Of a stretch of 64,000 nucleotides of DNA, positions 33,398 to 42,142 are shown piece by piece (the stretch's first letter is position 1; each line of letters opens with the position of its first letter). This stretch comes from an uncultured Bacilli bacterium (GTDB lineage Bacteria > Bacillota_I > Bacilli_A > RF39 > UBA660). The position numbers and the translations under genes were made by a program. Location: assembly GCA_949425635.1 (NCBI GenBank), contig CASPWD010000002.1:310001-374000 (forward strand), given 5' to 3'. Under the pieces are notes generated by a model. It worked only from the letters and a program-made list of their open reading frames with translations. It was not told where the DNA came from and searched no databases.

Positions 33398-34407
33398 TAT
33401 AATCCCTCCAAATAATCTATTGCATCTTGTAATGTTTCCACTTCCACAATTTCTATATTATACTTCTTTTTATTCTTAACTTCTAGTGCTTCTTCATAAT
33501 TGCCTGTTGGTACTAAAAAAACATCAGCTTTTTCTTTAACAGCTCCCATTATCTTGTACTTAACTCCACCAATCTCCCCAACAGCTCCATCTAAATTAAT
33601 TGTTCCAGTTCCAACGACCTTTTTACCATGCGTCAAATCTTGATTAGTTAAAGCATTATAAACCATTAAAGTCATCATAAGTCCTCCACTAGGACCACTT
33701 TCACTACTTTTAGAAGTGATTTCAACATTAACATCGCTACTTATATTAAATGTAGTAATCGCTGAAATACCAATATATTTTTTATCATTTTCTTCATAAA
33801 CAACCGCTGAAGTTTCAACTTCTTTATTATCTCTCATCACTTTAAATAAAATTTTATCTCCAACTTGTTTTTCTTGTACCAAAGAACTTACTTCATTAAT
33901 ATCAGCAATAATCTTACCATTACATTCTATTATATTATCTCCAATTTCAATATCAGTATTCGCTTTACTAGAAACATATACAACATAATTAACTTTATTC
34001 GAAACCTCATAATCTATTCCTGCTGCATCCATCGCCACTACTGTAGCATAATTCTTACTTTGTTCCAAATATAATTTAGAACGCTTATTCGCATCTTCTA
34101 TTGTCTCATTTTCATAAGTACTATCGCTTATCTTACTAACTTCCCAATCTGGCAATATAAGTCCAAGCAAAACATTAGGTATAGTACCTTGAGCTACAGT
34201 CACATAAGCCATATTAAAAGAGCCTTCTATATCAACCTCTTCGCCATTAACTTTTACTCTATTCTCTAAATCAATTGTTCCACCTGGCATATTTACTTCG
34301 TAAGGAACACGTCCAAATACAAAAATAGCCAATATTATAATAAGAATTAAAAACAACCAATTTTCATGTATAAACTTTTTTAAATTTTCATATATCTTAT
34401 TAAACAT
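33397..34407 (-). CDS. ylbL: YlbL/SepM-type membrane PDZ-Lon serine protease
   Basis: 336 residues. N-terminal membrane helix (about 17-32), a PDZ domain (about 145-200, around IEIGDNIIECNGK), and a Lon-type protease domain with Ser240 (SESGPSGGLMM) and Lys285 as the Ser-Lys dyad. In Bacillus subtilis YlbL (DdcP) clears the SOS division inhibitor; in streptococci SepM trims a peptide pheromone. Location: membrane, active site outside. Beside it, divergent, is a YlbJ-like gene, as in the Bacillus ylb region. Confidence 0.88.
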   Translation of the reverse strand: MFNKIYENLKKFIHENWLFLILIIILAIFVFGRVPYEVNMPGGTIDLENRVKVNGEEVDIEGSFNMAYVTVAQGTIPNVLLGLILPDWEVSKISDSTYENETIEDANKRSKLYLEQSKNYATVVAMDAAGIDYEVSNKVNYVVYVSSKANTDIEIGDNIIECNGKIIADINEVSSLVQEKQVGDKILFKVMRDNKEVETSAVVYEENDKKYIGISAITTFNISSDVNVEITSKSSESGPSGGLMMTLMVYNALTNQDLTHGKKVVGTGTINLDGAVGEIGGVKYKIMGAVKEKADVFLVPTGNYEEALEVKNKKKYNIEIVEVETLQDAIDYLEGL

Positions 34408-34447
34408 ATTATCACCATAAATATTATATCATTGTTAAAGGAAAATT

Positions 34448-35290
34448 ATGAAAAATATCTTAAAAGAAGTATTATTATTTACAATAATAGCACTATATCT
34501 TATTTATTGTCTAACTTATAATACATATATAAAAGAACAAGTAATATATTCAATAAATATTTGGATAACTAAAATAATTCCATCCCTATTCCCTACATTT
34601 ATCATAATCGATTTAATTTACAACAGCAACATTCCTTATTACATAAACAAATACTTTCATATAAACTTTCTTTATATAATTAGCATCATTTCAGGCTCAC
34701 CATCAAATGCCTACATTCTAAATAAAAGCAATACCAATATCACAAAACATCTCAGTGTAACAAAATACACTTCCTTAATATTTACATATACCTATTTAAA
34801 ATTAATCTTCAATCAAAAACTTGCTCTAATTTTAATAGCAACCAACATTATATCCAATATAATTCTTATTCTTATAATAAAGCCATCAAATAATATTGTA
34901 ATACCAGAAGATAAAGTAAGCATCTTTACTTGTATTATTAAAAGCATTACGAAAAACCTAAATACTCTTATAACCATTCTTGGTACTATAATCTTTTTTA
35001 ATACTCTACCAATAAACTTAATACATAATGTTTACTTAAAAACTTTCATTCTCAGTATTTTAGAAATAACAACTTCCCTAAATAATCTTAGTATTATTAC
35101 TCTACCACTAAATATTAAATTATTATTCACTATAATATCTGTATCAACTTGTGGTCTATGTATTGAAGCTCAAATAAAAAGTATCATAAATGATACTAAT
35201 ATTAATTACACAAAATACTTATTTTATCGTTTACTACATTTAATATTTTTCCTTAGTAGTACATTTATTATTCTTGCGTTTTTTCTTTAA
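34448..35290 (+). CDS. ylbJ: YlbJ-like polytopic membrane protein
   Basis: 280 residues, about seven to eight hydrophobic helices. 'KIIPSLFPTFIIIDLI' (about 42-57), 'GSPSNAYIL' (about 83-91) and the C-terminal 'TCGLCIEAQIKSII...YLFYRLLH' follow the YlbJ / nucleoside-recognition-like family. YlbJ is a sporulation membrane protein in Bacillus; the lineage here shows no other sporulation genes in the window. The C-terminus overlaps the convergent gene at 35268 by 23 nt. Confidence 0.7.
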   Translation: MKNILKEVLLFTIIALYLIYCLTYNTYIKEQVIYSINIWITKIIPSLFPTFIIIDLIYNSNIPYYINKYFHINFLYIISIISGSPSNAYILNKSNTNITKHLSVTKYTSLIFTYTYLKLIFNQKLALILIATNIISNIILILIIKPSNNIVIPEDKVSIFTCIIKSITKNLNTLITILGTIIFFNTLPINLIHNVYLKTFILSILEITTSLNNLSIITLPLNIKLLFTIISVSTCGLCIEAQIKSIINDTNINYTKYLFYRLLHLIFFLSSTFIILAFFL

Positions 35291-35786
35291 CTAACTTATA
35301 TTCAAACTTCAAATTTTTATCTATTAACTTTTCATCACTATTTTTCTTATACCAATACTTTATTACATGAATCTTTGTATATCCTGGTTTAAGGTTAAAT
35401 GATGTTAAGACATATCCACCATTATCTCTTTCTAATTTAGTTAAATCATATGTATATATATCATCAATACTTACTCTAACTAAATCTAAGACTTCACTAT
35501 CATGAACGTTAGGAGTCAAAACTATTTTATATTTAGCTTCTTCTGCATTATTATTAGTAATAGTATAAGTTATACCATCACTTTCTAAACCTTCGCCATC
35601 GCTTTGAATCTCTAAACCTTTGTATTTAGAATCATCTAAAACAACAACCATTCCATCAACACTAGTAACTTTATTATCATTACTTTTTTTGATTGCAAAC
35701 ATCGCATAAACTATAACAAATATCAAGAAAATTAAAACTAAAATCTCTATTACCATTTGCTTTTTCAATTGTTTACTAACTTCCAT
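35268..35786 (-). CDS. Single-pass membrane protein, unknown
   Basis: 172 residues from the ATG at 35786 (GAGGTG nearby). Cytoplasmic N-terminus, one helix (about 12-32, IEILVLIFLIFVIVYAMFAI), and an outward domain with several beta-strand-like segments (GITYTITNNNAEEAKYKIVL; GYVLTSFNLKPGYTKIHVIK). Not recognised. It overlaps the end of the 35776 gene by 11 nt, so the pair are translated together and may form a surface complex. Confidence 0.6.
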   Translation of the reverse strand: MEVSKQLKKQMVIEILVLIFLIFVIVYAMFAIKKSNDNKVTSVDGMVVVLDDSKYKGLEIQSDGEGLESDGITYTITNNNAEEAKYKIVLTPNVHDSEVLDLVRVSIDDIYTYDLTKLERDNGGYVLTSFNLKPGYTKIHVIKYWYKKNSDEKLIDKNLKFEYKLVKEKTQE

Positions 35787-36705
35787 AAGACACCTCATAA
35801 GGATGAGCAAGACTTCCATCACCACTATTAACTAAAACATCATCAATTTCATAAACATTTCTCACATAGTAATTAGACATTTTAGATACGGTTTCAACTC
35901 CCATATCTAAGCTTGTACAAACAGCATTATCATCCTCGTTATCTAACAACCAATACTCTTTATCATTAATTAACCAGCTCTTCTGATTAAGAATATCTGT
36001 TACTGTAATACCACTATCAGAAGAAAAACTCTTTATATAATTATCAAGTGTTAAATAGTCATTATTTGAAGGACTATAATTACTTAAGGTAGTAGCTTCA
36101 CTAATAATCATAATACGTCCATTCACAAAACCAACAATTCTAAAAATATCATCATTATATTTAATATAATTATTTACATTTTTTTCTCCATAATATCTAA
36201 AACTTCCATTTGTATCCTGATAAACACTATCACTTGCAATTATTTTATTACTTAACAAATTAGGATCTGTCCCTTTAACTTCTAAATTAAATTCTAAATT
36301 ATTATCACTTTTACTATAAATTTCAATACTATAATTACTATAATCTCCATTTTCACCAAAAGAATTTAATTCACCCAAGTTAATAACACCATCACTAAGT
36401 AAAACTTCATCATTCTCATTTAAACTATAATATACATCAGTATATTTTTTTTCATTAACTTCACTCAAATACAAATAGAAAGTCAGCTTCTTATCACTTT
36501 TATTAATTACACTTATGTCTACTTTATTATTACTGCTTGTATCGAGTCTATGATTGTTCGAATAAACAATACGATAATCATTATTTTTTATTTCAACCAT
36601 ATCAGCTATATCATTACTACCAGATTCTTTAGAAAAAGAAAAACCTAATAGCAATAATGAAATACATAAAGCACTAAATAATACTACGTAAAATCTCTTT
36701 CCCAC
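35776..36705 (-). CDS. Membrane-anchored extracellular protein, paralogue of the 29686 product
   Basis: 309 residues from a GTG at 36705 (TGGTGATTATA before it). A hydrophobic N-terminal helix (about 6-24) acts as an uncleaved anchor or signal. The outside part contains NNYIKYNDDIFRIVGFVNGR, matching the NNYIRINDRMFRIV segment of the 29686 gene, and ends in 'GDGSLAHPYEV', matching 'GEGTLENPYTL'. These two segments are the common domain. Role unknown. Confidence 0.62.
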   Translation of the reverse strand: MGKRFYVVLFSALCISLLLLGFSFSKESGSNDIADMVEIKNNDYRIVYSNNHRLDTSSNNKVDISVINKSDKKLTFYLYLSEVNEKKYTDVYYSLNENDEVLLSDGVINLGELNSFGENGDYSNYSIEIYSKSDNNLEFNLEVKGTDPNLLSNKIIASDSVYQDTNGSFRYYGEKNVNNYIKYNDDIFRIVGFVNGRIMIISEATTLSNYSPSNNDYLTLDNYIKSFSSDSGITVTDILNQKSWLINDKEYWLLDNEDDNAVCTSLDMGVETVSKMSNYYVRNVYEIDDVLVNSGDGSLAHPYEVSYGS

Positions 36706-36811
36706 TATAATCACCATATCTTTATTATCTTACATATATAGTACCACAAAACTTAATACTTTTAAAGTAAAAATCTTAACCTAAAGTCGACCTCAAAAAT
36801 TTAAAACACAT

Positions 36812-36834
36812 AAAAAAGCTACTTTCATGTAGCC
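36812..36834 (-). terminator. Intrinsic terminator after the PP-loop gene
   Basis: Minus-strand stem GCTAC/GTAGC, loop ATGAAA, six T. Confidence 0.7.
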
Positions 36835-36863
36835 ATTTTCTAATTATTTTTTTTATTTATTCA

Positions 36864-38060
36864 TTACTCGTCAATAACATTTTTCTGATTTATATTAACT
36901 AATTTTAATGCTCGTGGTTTTATTGTTTCTTCATAATATTTTAAAATAGTTTCTTCGTCTTCTAAAGTTTTGTCCATCGCAGCTCTTCCTAACAAGCATT
37001 TCGATTCCCAACCCTTAGATGAAAATCCAGCATCTATAAGTTCACGTTTTTCAGCTTCGTCATCTTGCAAATATAATACTGGAAAAATCAATTCTATTCC
37101 ATATCTACTAGCCAAATCTTTTAAACGTTTTACAAACTCTTCTTGTTCTAACATAAACTTCTGGCTTACTCTAGCTCCCTCAGCAACATATTTAAAGCCA
37201 TTATCTATTGCATAACTTAAAACTTCAACATACATAGCCATACGGCAACTTAAACATCTTATTTCTGAAGTCATTGTTCCATTTTCGAGAACATCTCCAT
37301 TTTCCTTACTCCACTTTTTAAAGAATTCATTAAAAGTTCGACTCATATTAACCGCTCTCAAGCCATAATCAAAATAATATCCTTCTCTTAATCCAAAAGT
37401 ATTTTTAAAAGTTAAATAAGGCTTATCTGCATCTCGCATGGCTCCATTATCAAAATGGATAAAATGGACATTATAGCCAGCCTGGCGTAAACGAATTGCC
37501 GCCAATGTACTATCTTTGCCTCCAGAATACATGAGCAAAACATCTCTATCACTTCTTGACATATGTAAATTATTTAATAATCTTAACAATTCTTCATCAA
37601 CCCTCGGAATAGAATAATCAAAAATAAAAGGTTTATTTTCATCTTCATAGTCATCTCCATTATAATCATTATTTCGAGCTATCTCTTTTAAATCATCATA
37701 ACTATGAATTTCTAAACTACCAGGCAACATACTTAAATTATTTAAACAAATACCAGCCAATTTTTCATCCCATTTTAATTGTTCATCTAAATCATATATA
37801 AAAGTATTCATATCAACTTCTTTTAAATTATCAGGATCAAAATATTCAAAAATTTCTAAGCCTTCTACATAATTAAAGCCTCTTACTGCACAATAATCAT
37901 CATTCATATAGCCAAAAATCAAATGCACAAGAAAAATATCTATATTAAAAAAATCACTATTACCATTATATAAAGGAACATTAATAAAGCCTATTTCATT
38001 ATGAATCCTATCTACAATATACTTACCATTATACTTAATAATTAATTTAGCTTTTTCCAT
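36864..38060 (-). CDS. PP-loop ATP pyrophosphatase-like enzyme
   Basis: 398 residues. The C-terminal half is an N-type ATP pyrophosphatase: SGGKDST (179-185), 'FIHFDNGAM', EIRCLSCRMAM with a CxxC, 'VAEGARVSQ', and a late Cys (SKCLLGR). This recalls QueC/TtcA/ThiI-like tRNA or deazaguanine chemistry, but no member is matched fully. The first 170 residues are a separate domain ending in an acidic linker. I chose the ATG at 38060 after GGATGAT. Substrate unknown. Confidence 0.68.
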   Translation of the reverse strand: MEKAKLIIKYNGKYIVDRIHNEIGFINVPLYNGNSDFFNIDIFLVHLIFGYMNDDYCAVRGFNYVEGLEIFEYFDPDNLKEVDMNTFIYDLDEQLKWDEKLAGICLNNLSMLPGSLEIHSYDDLKEIARNNDYNGDDYEDENKPFIFDYSIPRVDEELLRLLNNLHMSRSDRDVLLMYSGGKDSTLAAIRLRQAGYNVHFIHFDNGAMRDADKPYLTFKNTFGLREGYYFDYGLRAVNMSRTFNEFFKKWSKENGDVLENGTMTSEIRCLSCRMAMYVEVLSYAIDNGFKYVAEGARVSQKFMLEQEEFVKRLKDLASRYGIELIFPVLYLQDDEAEKRELIDAGFSSKGWESKCLLGRAAMDKTLEDEETILKYYEETIKPRALKLVNINQKNVIDE

Positions 38061-38169
38061 AATATCATCCTTCATAACTCTTTTAGACTTTTCTTACTTA
38101 CTAATGTCACTTATTTTAGCATACAACACCATTTTATCAAAGAAAAAAGAGACAAATATCTCTTCAAAT

Positions 38170-39330
38170 TCATTCACTCTTTTCTTGTATTTGGTCCATT
38201 CCAACTTTTGTAGTTCGTTGTACTCTATCCAACTTATAGTTTTTAAACATTTCTTCAATAGTACCATCTTTCAAATTAACACTACCATCTTTTAGAAATA
38301 TAAATTCATAGGTTTCCCCTTGAATCAATTTTTCATAAAAGTTTTTAACTAGTACTGTATCAACTTCTCCTTGATACAATTGCAAAGTAAGATAATAGCT
38401 ATTTACTTCTTCAGCCGAAACAACACTTAATACTTTATAAGTTTTTACAAATTCATTTTCTTTTTTTATCTCTGAATTATTATCATCATTAGCTTCGTTC
38501 TCATCCAAATCTATTTTATCAGTAAATTCAATTTTGATACTTCCTACTCCACCATCAATATCAATCTTATTTATTCCATCACCATAAACTGAATTAGTAT
38601 TAAAATTATCTCCATCAATTCTAATATTTCCAACACCTTTATCAACGAATATCTGATAATCATCTTTTCTTCCGACTAAATCTATTTCTAATTCTCCAAC
38701 ACCTGCATCAATATCACTTTTACCTAAAATTTCTGCACTTATAAGAGCACGACCAACTCCCATATCAAAGTCTAAATTCGTAATTGAACCACCTTTTACT
38801 ACAAACTCGCCAGCTCCACCTTCTATTTCAGCTTCTCCTGAAACTTTCAAATTATTTATCGTAACTTGACCAGCACCTAAATTAAAGTCAAGTTTATGAG
38901 CTATAATCGAATCAATCTCAATCCTACCAGCTCCTGCATCGACTACAAAATTTTCAAATTCCATATCTTTTGGCAAAGAAATAACTAATTTACTTTTCCC
39001 ATTGTTTCTAAACCAATTATGATGTTTTTCTTTAACAACTAATCCATTAGACGATTGTTTAATTTCAATATAGCTATTATTAGTTTCTACTAAAAAAGTG
39101 TCTCCTTCCAATATTTCTAAACTAGTTCCACTAAGATTAATTTCTAAATTATCAAAGTTTTTATTTGTATCAACTTCCAATGTTTTCATTTCATCCATTA
39201 CATAATCACTTCCATCAAATACAAACAATAAACTACTAATTCCCATTACAATTACTCCTATAATATTAACAATCAAATAAATCGCAAAAGCAATTGCAAC
39301 ATACTTTATTACTCTTTGAACATCACTCAT
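38170..39330 (-). CDS. DUF4097-type adhesin-like membrane protein (LiaG-like)
   Basis: 386 residues. N-terminal membrane helix (about 10-36), then a repetitive beta-helix (about 90-270) in which units such as DAGAGRIEID, NLGAGQVTIN, EGGAGEFVVK, DMGVGRALIS and DAGVGELEID repeat about every 20 residues. This is the DUF4097/LiaG pattern. An acidic linker and a 90-residue tail follow. The stop and start overlap with the LiaF-like gene by 4 nt, as in lia-type envelope-stress operons. Confidence 0.82.
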   Translation of the reverse strand: MSDVQRVIKYVAIAFAIYLIVNIIGVIVMGISSLLFVFDGSDYVMDEMKTLEVDTNKNFDNLEINLSGTSLEILEGDTFLVETNNSYIEIKQSSNGLVVKEKHHNWFRNNGKSKLVISLPKDMEFENFVVDAGAGRIEIDSIIAHKLDFNLGAGQVTINNLKVSGEAEIEGGAGEFVVKGGSITNLDFDMGVGRALISAEILGKSDIDAGVGELEIDLVGRKDDYQIFVDKGVGNIRIDGDNFNTNSVYGDGINKIDIDGGVGSIKIEFTDKIDLDENEANDDNNSEIKKENEFVKTYKVLSVVSAEEVNSYYLTLQLYQGEVDTVLVKNFYEKLIQGETYEFIFLKDGSVNLKDGTIEEMFKNYKLDRVQRTTKVGMDQIQEKSE

Positions 39331-40019
39331 CGTATTTCAACTCCTCCAAAGATACAAGTTGCATGAACATATACTACTATCTTATCACTCGTTTTATTTT
39401 TATGCCTATTATTAGATACTCCTCCAAATATTGGTGTTGAACTAACTTTAACCTCAACATCTTTTGGAACAATAATCTTTATTCCTCCAAAAACTGCACA
39501 AGCATTTATAAGAGCATCTTTTCTTATATTAGCATCAGTTAAATCAAGTGTTACACCTCCAAAAATAGCATCTAAATTACATCCTTTAAAATCATCTTCG
39601 TCCAATTCTACTTTTTGTTCCCCAAATGTTGCACAATAATCTGGATTACCATTATCATGTTTACTTAAACGTTTAATCTCTTCTTTAACCTTATGATTTA
39701 AAGTATCTTTAAATATTATGGATAATCCTATTACTACCAATATCATTGGAAATAATAATTTTAAAATAGTTCCAAATCCTACAATTCCTTGAGCACTTAA
39801 CAAAAGACCTACTCCGATTAAAAAGCCAACAACATCAGAAGTTTTATTTTGTGAAGTAATCATTCCAATAAAACAAGGAACAATAATAAATAAAGTCCAC
39901 CAACCTCTAAAGAAAATATTAATATGTGTTATACCTAAAGTATTTAAACCTATCACTATTCCTAAGGAAATTAATAAAAGACCCCACAATACATTACTTA
40001 TCTTTTTCAAATCATTCAT
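39327..40019 (-). CDS. LiaF-like membrane protein (envelope stress)
   Basis: 230 residues. Four hydrophobic helices (about 1-105) of the DUF5668 type, then a C-terminal domain of three FGG units (DAIFGGVTLDL, CAVFGGIKIIV, TPIFGGVSNNR, and a final CIFGGVEIR). In Bacillus LiaF inhibits the LiaS kinase that senses cell-wall antibiotics; here no liaRS genes lie adjacent. An upstream TATAAT box and an 11-bp direct repeat suggest activator-dependent control. ATG at 40019 next to GAGAGG. Confidence 0.8.
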   Translation of the reverse strand: MNDLKKISNVLWGLLLISLGIVIGLNTLGITHINIFFRGWWTLFIIVPCFIGMITSQNKTSDVVGFLIGVGLLLSAQGIVGFGTILKLLFPMILVVIGLSIIFKDTLNHKVKEEIKRLSKHDNGNPDYCATFGEQKVELDEDDFKGCNLDAIFGGVTLDLTDANIRKDALINACAVFGGIKIIVPKDVEVKVSSTPIFGGVSNNRHKNKTSDKIVVYVHATCIFGGVEIR

Positions 40020-40033
40020 CCTCTCTTTTCTCA

Positions 40034-40101
40034 ATTATAAAACATAAAAATAATATTTAATAGACAATTCTAGTTGCATTATGTAAAACTTAGTTGCATT
40101 A
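40034..40101 (-). promoter_or_regulatory. LiaF-like promoter with 11-bp direct repeats
   Basis: A TATAAT box (40034-40039, minus) without a good -35. TAGTTGCATTA occurs at 40071-40081 and again at 40091-40101, 20 bp apart, about 50 and 70 bp before the expected start. Two same-face sites before a weak -35 fit a dimeric activator (LytTR-like sites have this geometry, but the sequence match is only partial). Confidence 0.45.
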
Positions 40102-40122
40102 ATCAAAAATATCTCTGCACTT

Positions 40123-40152
40123 TTTACATATTTCAAAGAAACATGATATTAT
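40123..40152 (+). promoter_or_regulatory. Promoter of the radical SAM gene
   Basis: TTTACA (40123-40128), 18-bp spacer, TATTAT (40147-40152), 18 nt before the ATG at 40170. Confidence 0.6.
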
Positions 40153-40169
40153 TAAATCAAGGTGATATT

Positions 40170-40934
40170 ATGATTAATACAGGTTATTTATTTAGTAAAG
40201 ATCCAAAACGTTTATTTATAAACACAAGCTTAGGATGCAGTGCCAACTGTTCTTATTGCTACCTTCCTACTTTAAAATATTCGAAAGGAACCAATGTAAG
40301 TACTTATAAAAGTGCTGAAGATATTTTAAAAGACATTAAAAAATTCAAAGAATTTATTCCTGGCAAAGAAGGAACCATCATTTCTTTTGGATGTTACTCA
40401 GAATGTTGGGACGAAAGAAATAAAACAGAAACAATAAAATTAATTAAACATTTTCTCAATCTAGGAAATCACATTCAATTTGCCACTAAAAAATATGTTA
40501 ACTATAAAGATTTAATTGAGATAAGTAAGTTAATTCAATATCCAAATCAATTATCTATATTTATATCTTCTGCAACAATTTCTAACTGGCAAACGTTTGA
40601 ATCACTAACATCATCACCTGAAGAACGTTTTAAAAGCTTCGAAATAATTAAACATTTAAATATACCTGTAATTCTCTATATCAAACCAGTCATCAAAAAT
40701 ATCACAATCAAAGACATTCAAAAATATATTGATATAATTAAAAAACACCATATAAATGATGTTGTAATAGGAAGTCTAATAAACTCTAAAGGAACAGGAA
40801 TAAATGCTCCTTTTATTGATAATAACTCTCTACGTTATAACGCTATTTCAGACGAAGAAAGAATTAAGAAAAGTCTCTTGCCTTATTGTAATGTATATTC
40901 AAGAAGTCTAGACTTCATCAATAAAATGGGATAG
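40170..40934 (+). CDS. Radical SAM protein (SplB/photolyase-like)
   Basis: 254 residues. 'NTSLGCSANCSYCYLP' gives the canonical CX3CX2C cluster (Cys23, 27, 30). Later 'ISFGCYSECWD', 'QFATKKYV' and 'PVILYIKPVI' follow SplB-type radical SAM proteins. The substrate is unknown. The ATG at 40170 has AAGGTGAT 4 nt before it; an upstream extension to 40074 has no RBS. Convergent with HIT, overlapping by 17 nt at the 3' ends. Confidence 0.75.
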   Translation: MINTGYLFSKDPKRLFINTSLGCSANCSYCYLPTLKYSKGTNVSTYKSAEDILKDIKKFKEFIPGKEGTIISFGCYSECWDERNKTETIKLIKHFLNLGNHIQFATKKYVNYKDLIEISKLIQYPNQLSIFISSATISNWQTFESLTSSPEERFKSFEIIKHLNIPVILYIKPVIKNITIKDIQKYIDIIKKHHINDVVIGSLINSKGTGINAPFIDNNSLRYNAISDEERIKKSLLPYCNVYSRSLDFINKMG

Positions 40935-41568
40935 ATACTTTGCCTTTCAAATCTTTAATAGTTTGCTCTAAAGCCTTAACACTCTTTTCTTTTTTACACC
41001 TATTCTGCCACTTATATTCTTTATCTTTTAAACGAGTAATTATCAATCTACGTAGAAACTGACTATCTAATTTATCAACTTTATAAATATACTTATCATC
41101 TAGAACATCTATATAAATGTAAGAAAATTCATTAGTAAAATTATCCTCTTTCATTATATCGCACTCTATAACTTCCCCAAGTAATTTATCTAAGTCTTCT
41201 TTTATATCTCCGTCATAAGGAATGCAATGTAAATGAGCATGGTCTATACTTGAACCAGCCATTCCAGGTTCATTTGATCCATGTTCAAAAAATAATATAT
41301 CACTATTATACACTTCCTTATAAATTCTTTTTAATTCTTTTTGAAGTTCTATAACTTCATTTTTTATTTTTCTAGGAAGTTCATAAAAATTGTAATAATG
41401 TTCCTTTGTGATTATTAACACATGTCCTCTCATCAAAGGCGAAATATCTACCCCAATATATAAATCTTCACTTTCATACAAAATACATTCATCTACTGGT
41501 AAACCAAAATTCTTATTATTAATAAATCTAGTCTCCTTACAGAAAGGACAAACTTTCGCATTAGTCAT
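40918..41568 (-). CDS. HIT-family nucleotide hydrolase/transferase
   Basis: 216 residues. The histidine triad reads SIDHAHLHCIP (His110, 112, 114), and the N-terminal CPFC (Cys7, Cys10) plus downstream 'RGHVLIITKEHYYN' are typical of bacterial HIT proteins that hydrolyse nucleotide-phosphoramides or Ap4A. A 75-residue C-terminal extension (about 140-216) is longer than in simple HIT proteins. Strong RBS (GGAGG). Single gene. Confidence 0.85.
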   Translation of the reverse strand: MTNAKVCPFCKETRFINNKNFGLPVDECILYESEDLYIGVDISPLMRGHVLIITKEHYYNFYELPRKIKNEVIELQKELKRIYKEVYNSDILFFEHGSNEPGMAGSSIDHAHLHCIPYDGDIKEDLDKLLGEVIECDIMKEDNFTNEFSYIYIDVLDDKYIYKVDKLDSQFLRRLIITRLKDKEYKWQNRCKKEKSVKALEQTIKDLKGKVSIPFY

Positions 41569-41656
41569 ATAAAGCCTCCTACAATAAGATATATTTAATT
41601 ATAATACATAAAACACAAAAATTGTTCATACTATTAAATAAAGGAGTCTATTTACC

Positions 41657-42115
41657 ATGAAAAAATTTATTAAAAATATCTTTTATATCTTTCTTCCGCT
41701 TATTCTCGGTGGTCTTGTATCACTACTAATCACCAAAAATATCGATTATAATGAACTAATAAAACCTCCTCTTGCTCCACCTTCTATCGTCTTTCCACTC
41801 GCTTGGACCATTATATATTTTTTAATGGGATTATCTTATTTTACTTTAAACACTAGGTATAAAGAAGATATTTCTTACGAAAGTATCATTTACTATTTAC
41901 AATTATTTATTAACATTCTTTGGTCAATAATATTTTTCTTACTTAAATGGCGTTTTTTTGCTTGTATCTGGATAATATTATTAGTTATAGTTGTTGCTTA
42001 CATGATCTATCTCTTCTTTAGAAAAGATAAAATAAGTGCTTATCTAAACATCCCATATTTCATTTGGATTCTTTTTGCAACATACTTAACTATCGGCATA
42101 TTCTTTCTAAACTAA
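41657..42115 (+). CDS. TspO/MBR-family membrane protein
   Basis: 152 residues, five hydrophobic helices. The family block 'KPPLAPPSIVFPLAWTIIYFLMGLSYF' falls at about 36-62, with 'NILWSIIFF' and 'LKWRFFACIWI' later. TspO binds tetrapyrroles and other small ligands; function in Bacillota is unsettled. Own RBS AAAGGAG, single gene, terminator behind it. Confidence 0.9.
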   Translation: MKKFIKNIFYIFLPLILGGLVSLLITKNIDYNELIKPPLAPPSIVFPLAWTIIYFLMGLSYFTLNTRYKEDISYESIIYYLQLFINILWSIIFFLLKWRFFACIWIILLVIVVAYMIYLFFRKDKISAYLNIPYFIWILFATYLTIGIFFLN

Positions 42116-42142
42116 AAAGAACTATAAATCTAGTTCTTTTTT
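42113..42142. terminator. Bidirectional terminator between tspO and the metallopeptidase gene
   Basis: AAAAGAACTA/TAGTTCTTTT with T-rich tails on both sides. Confidence 0.85.
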
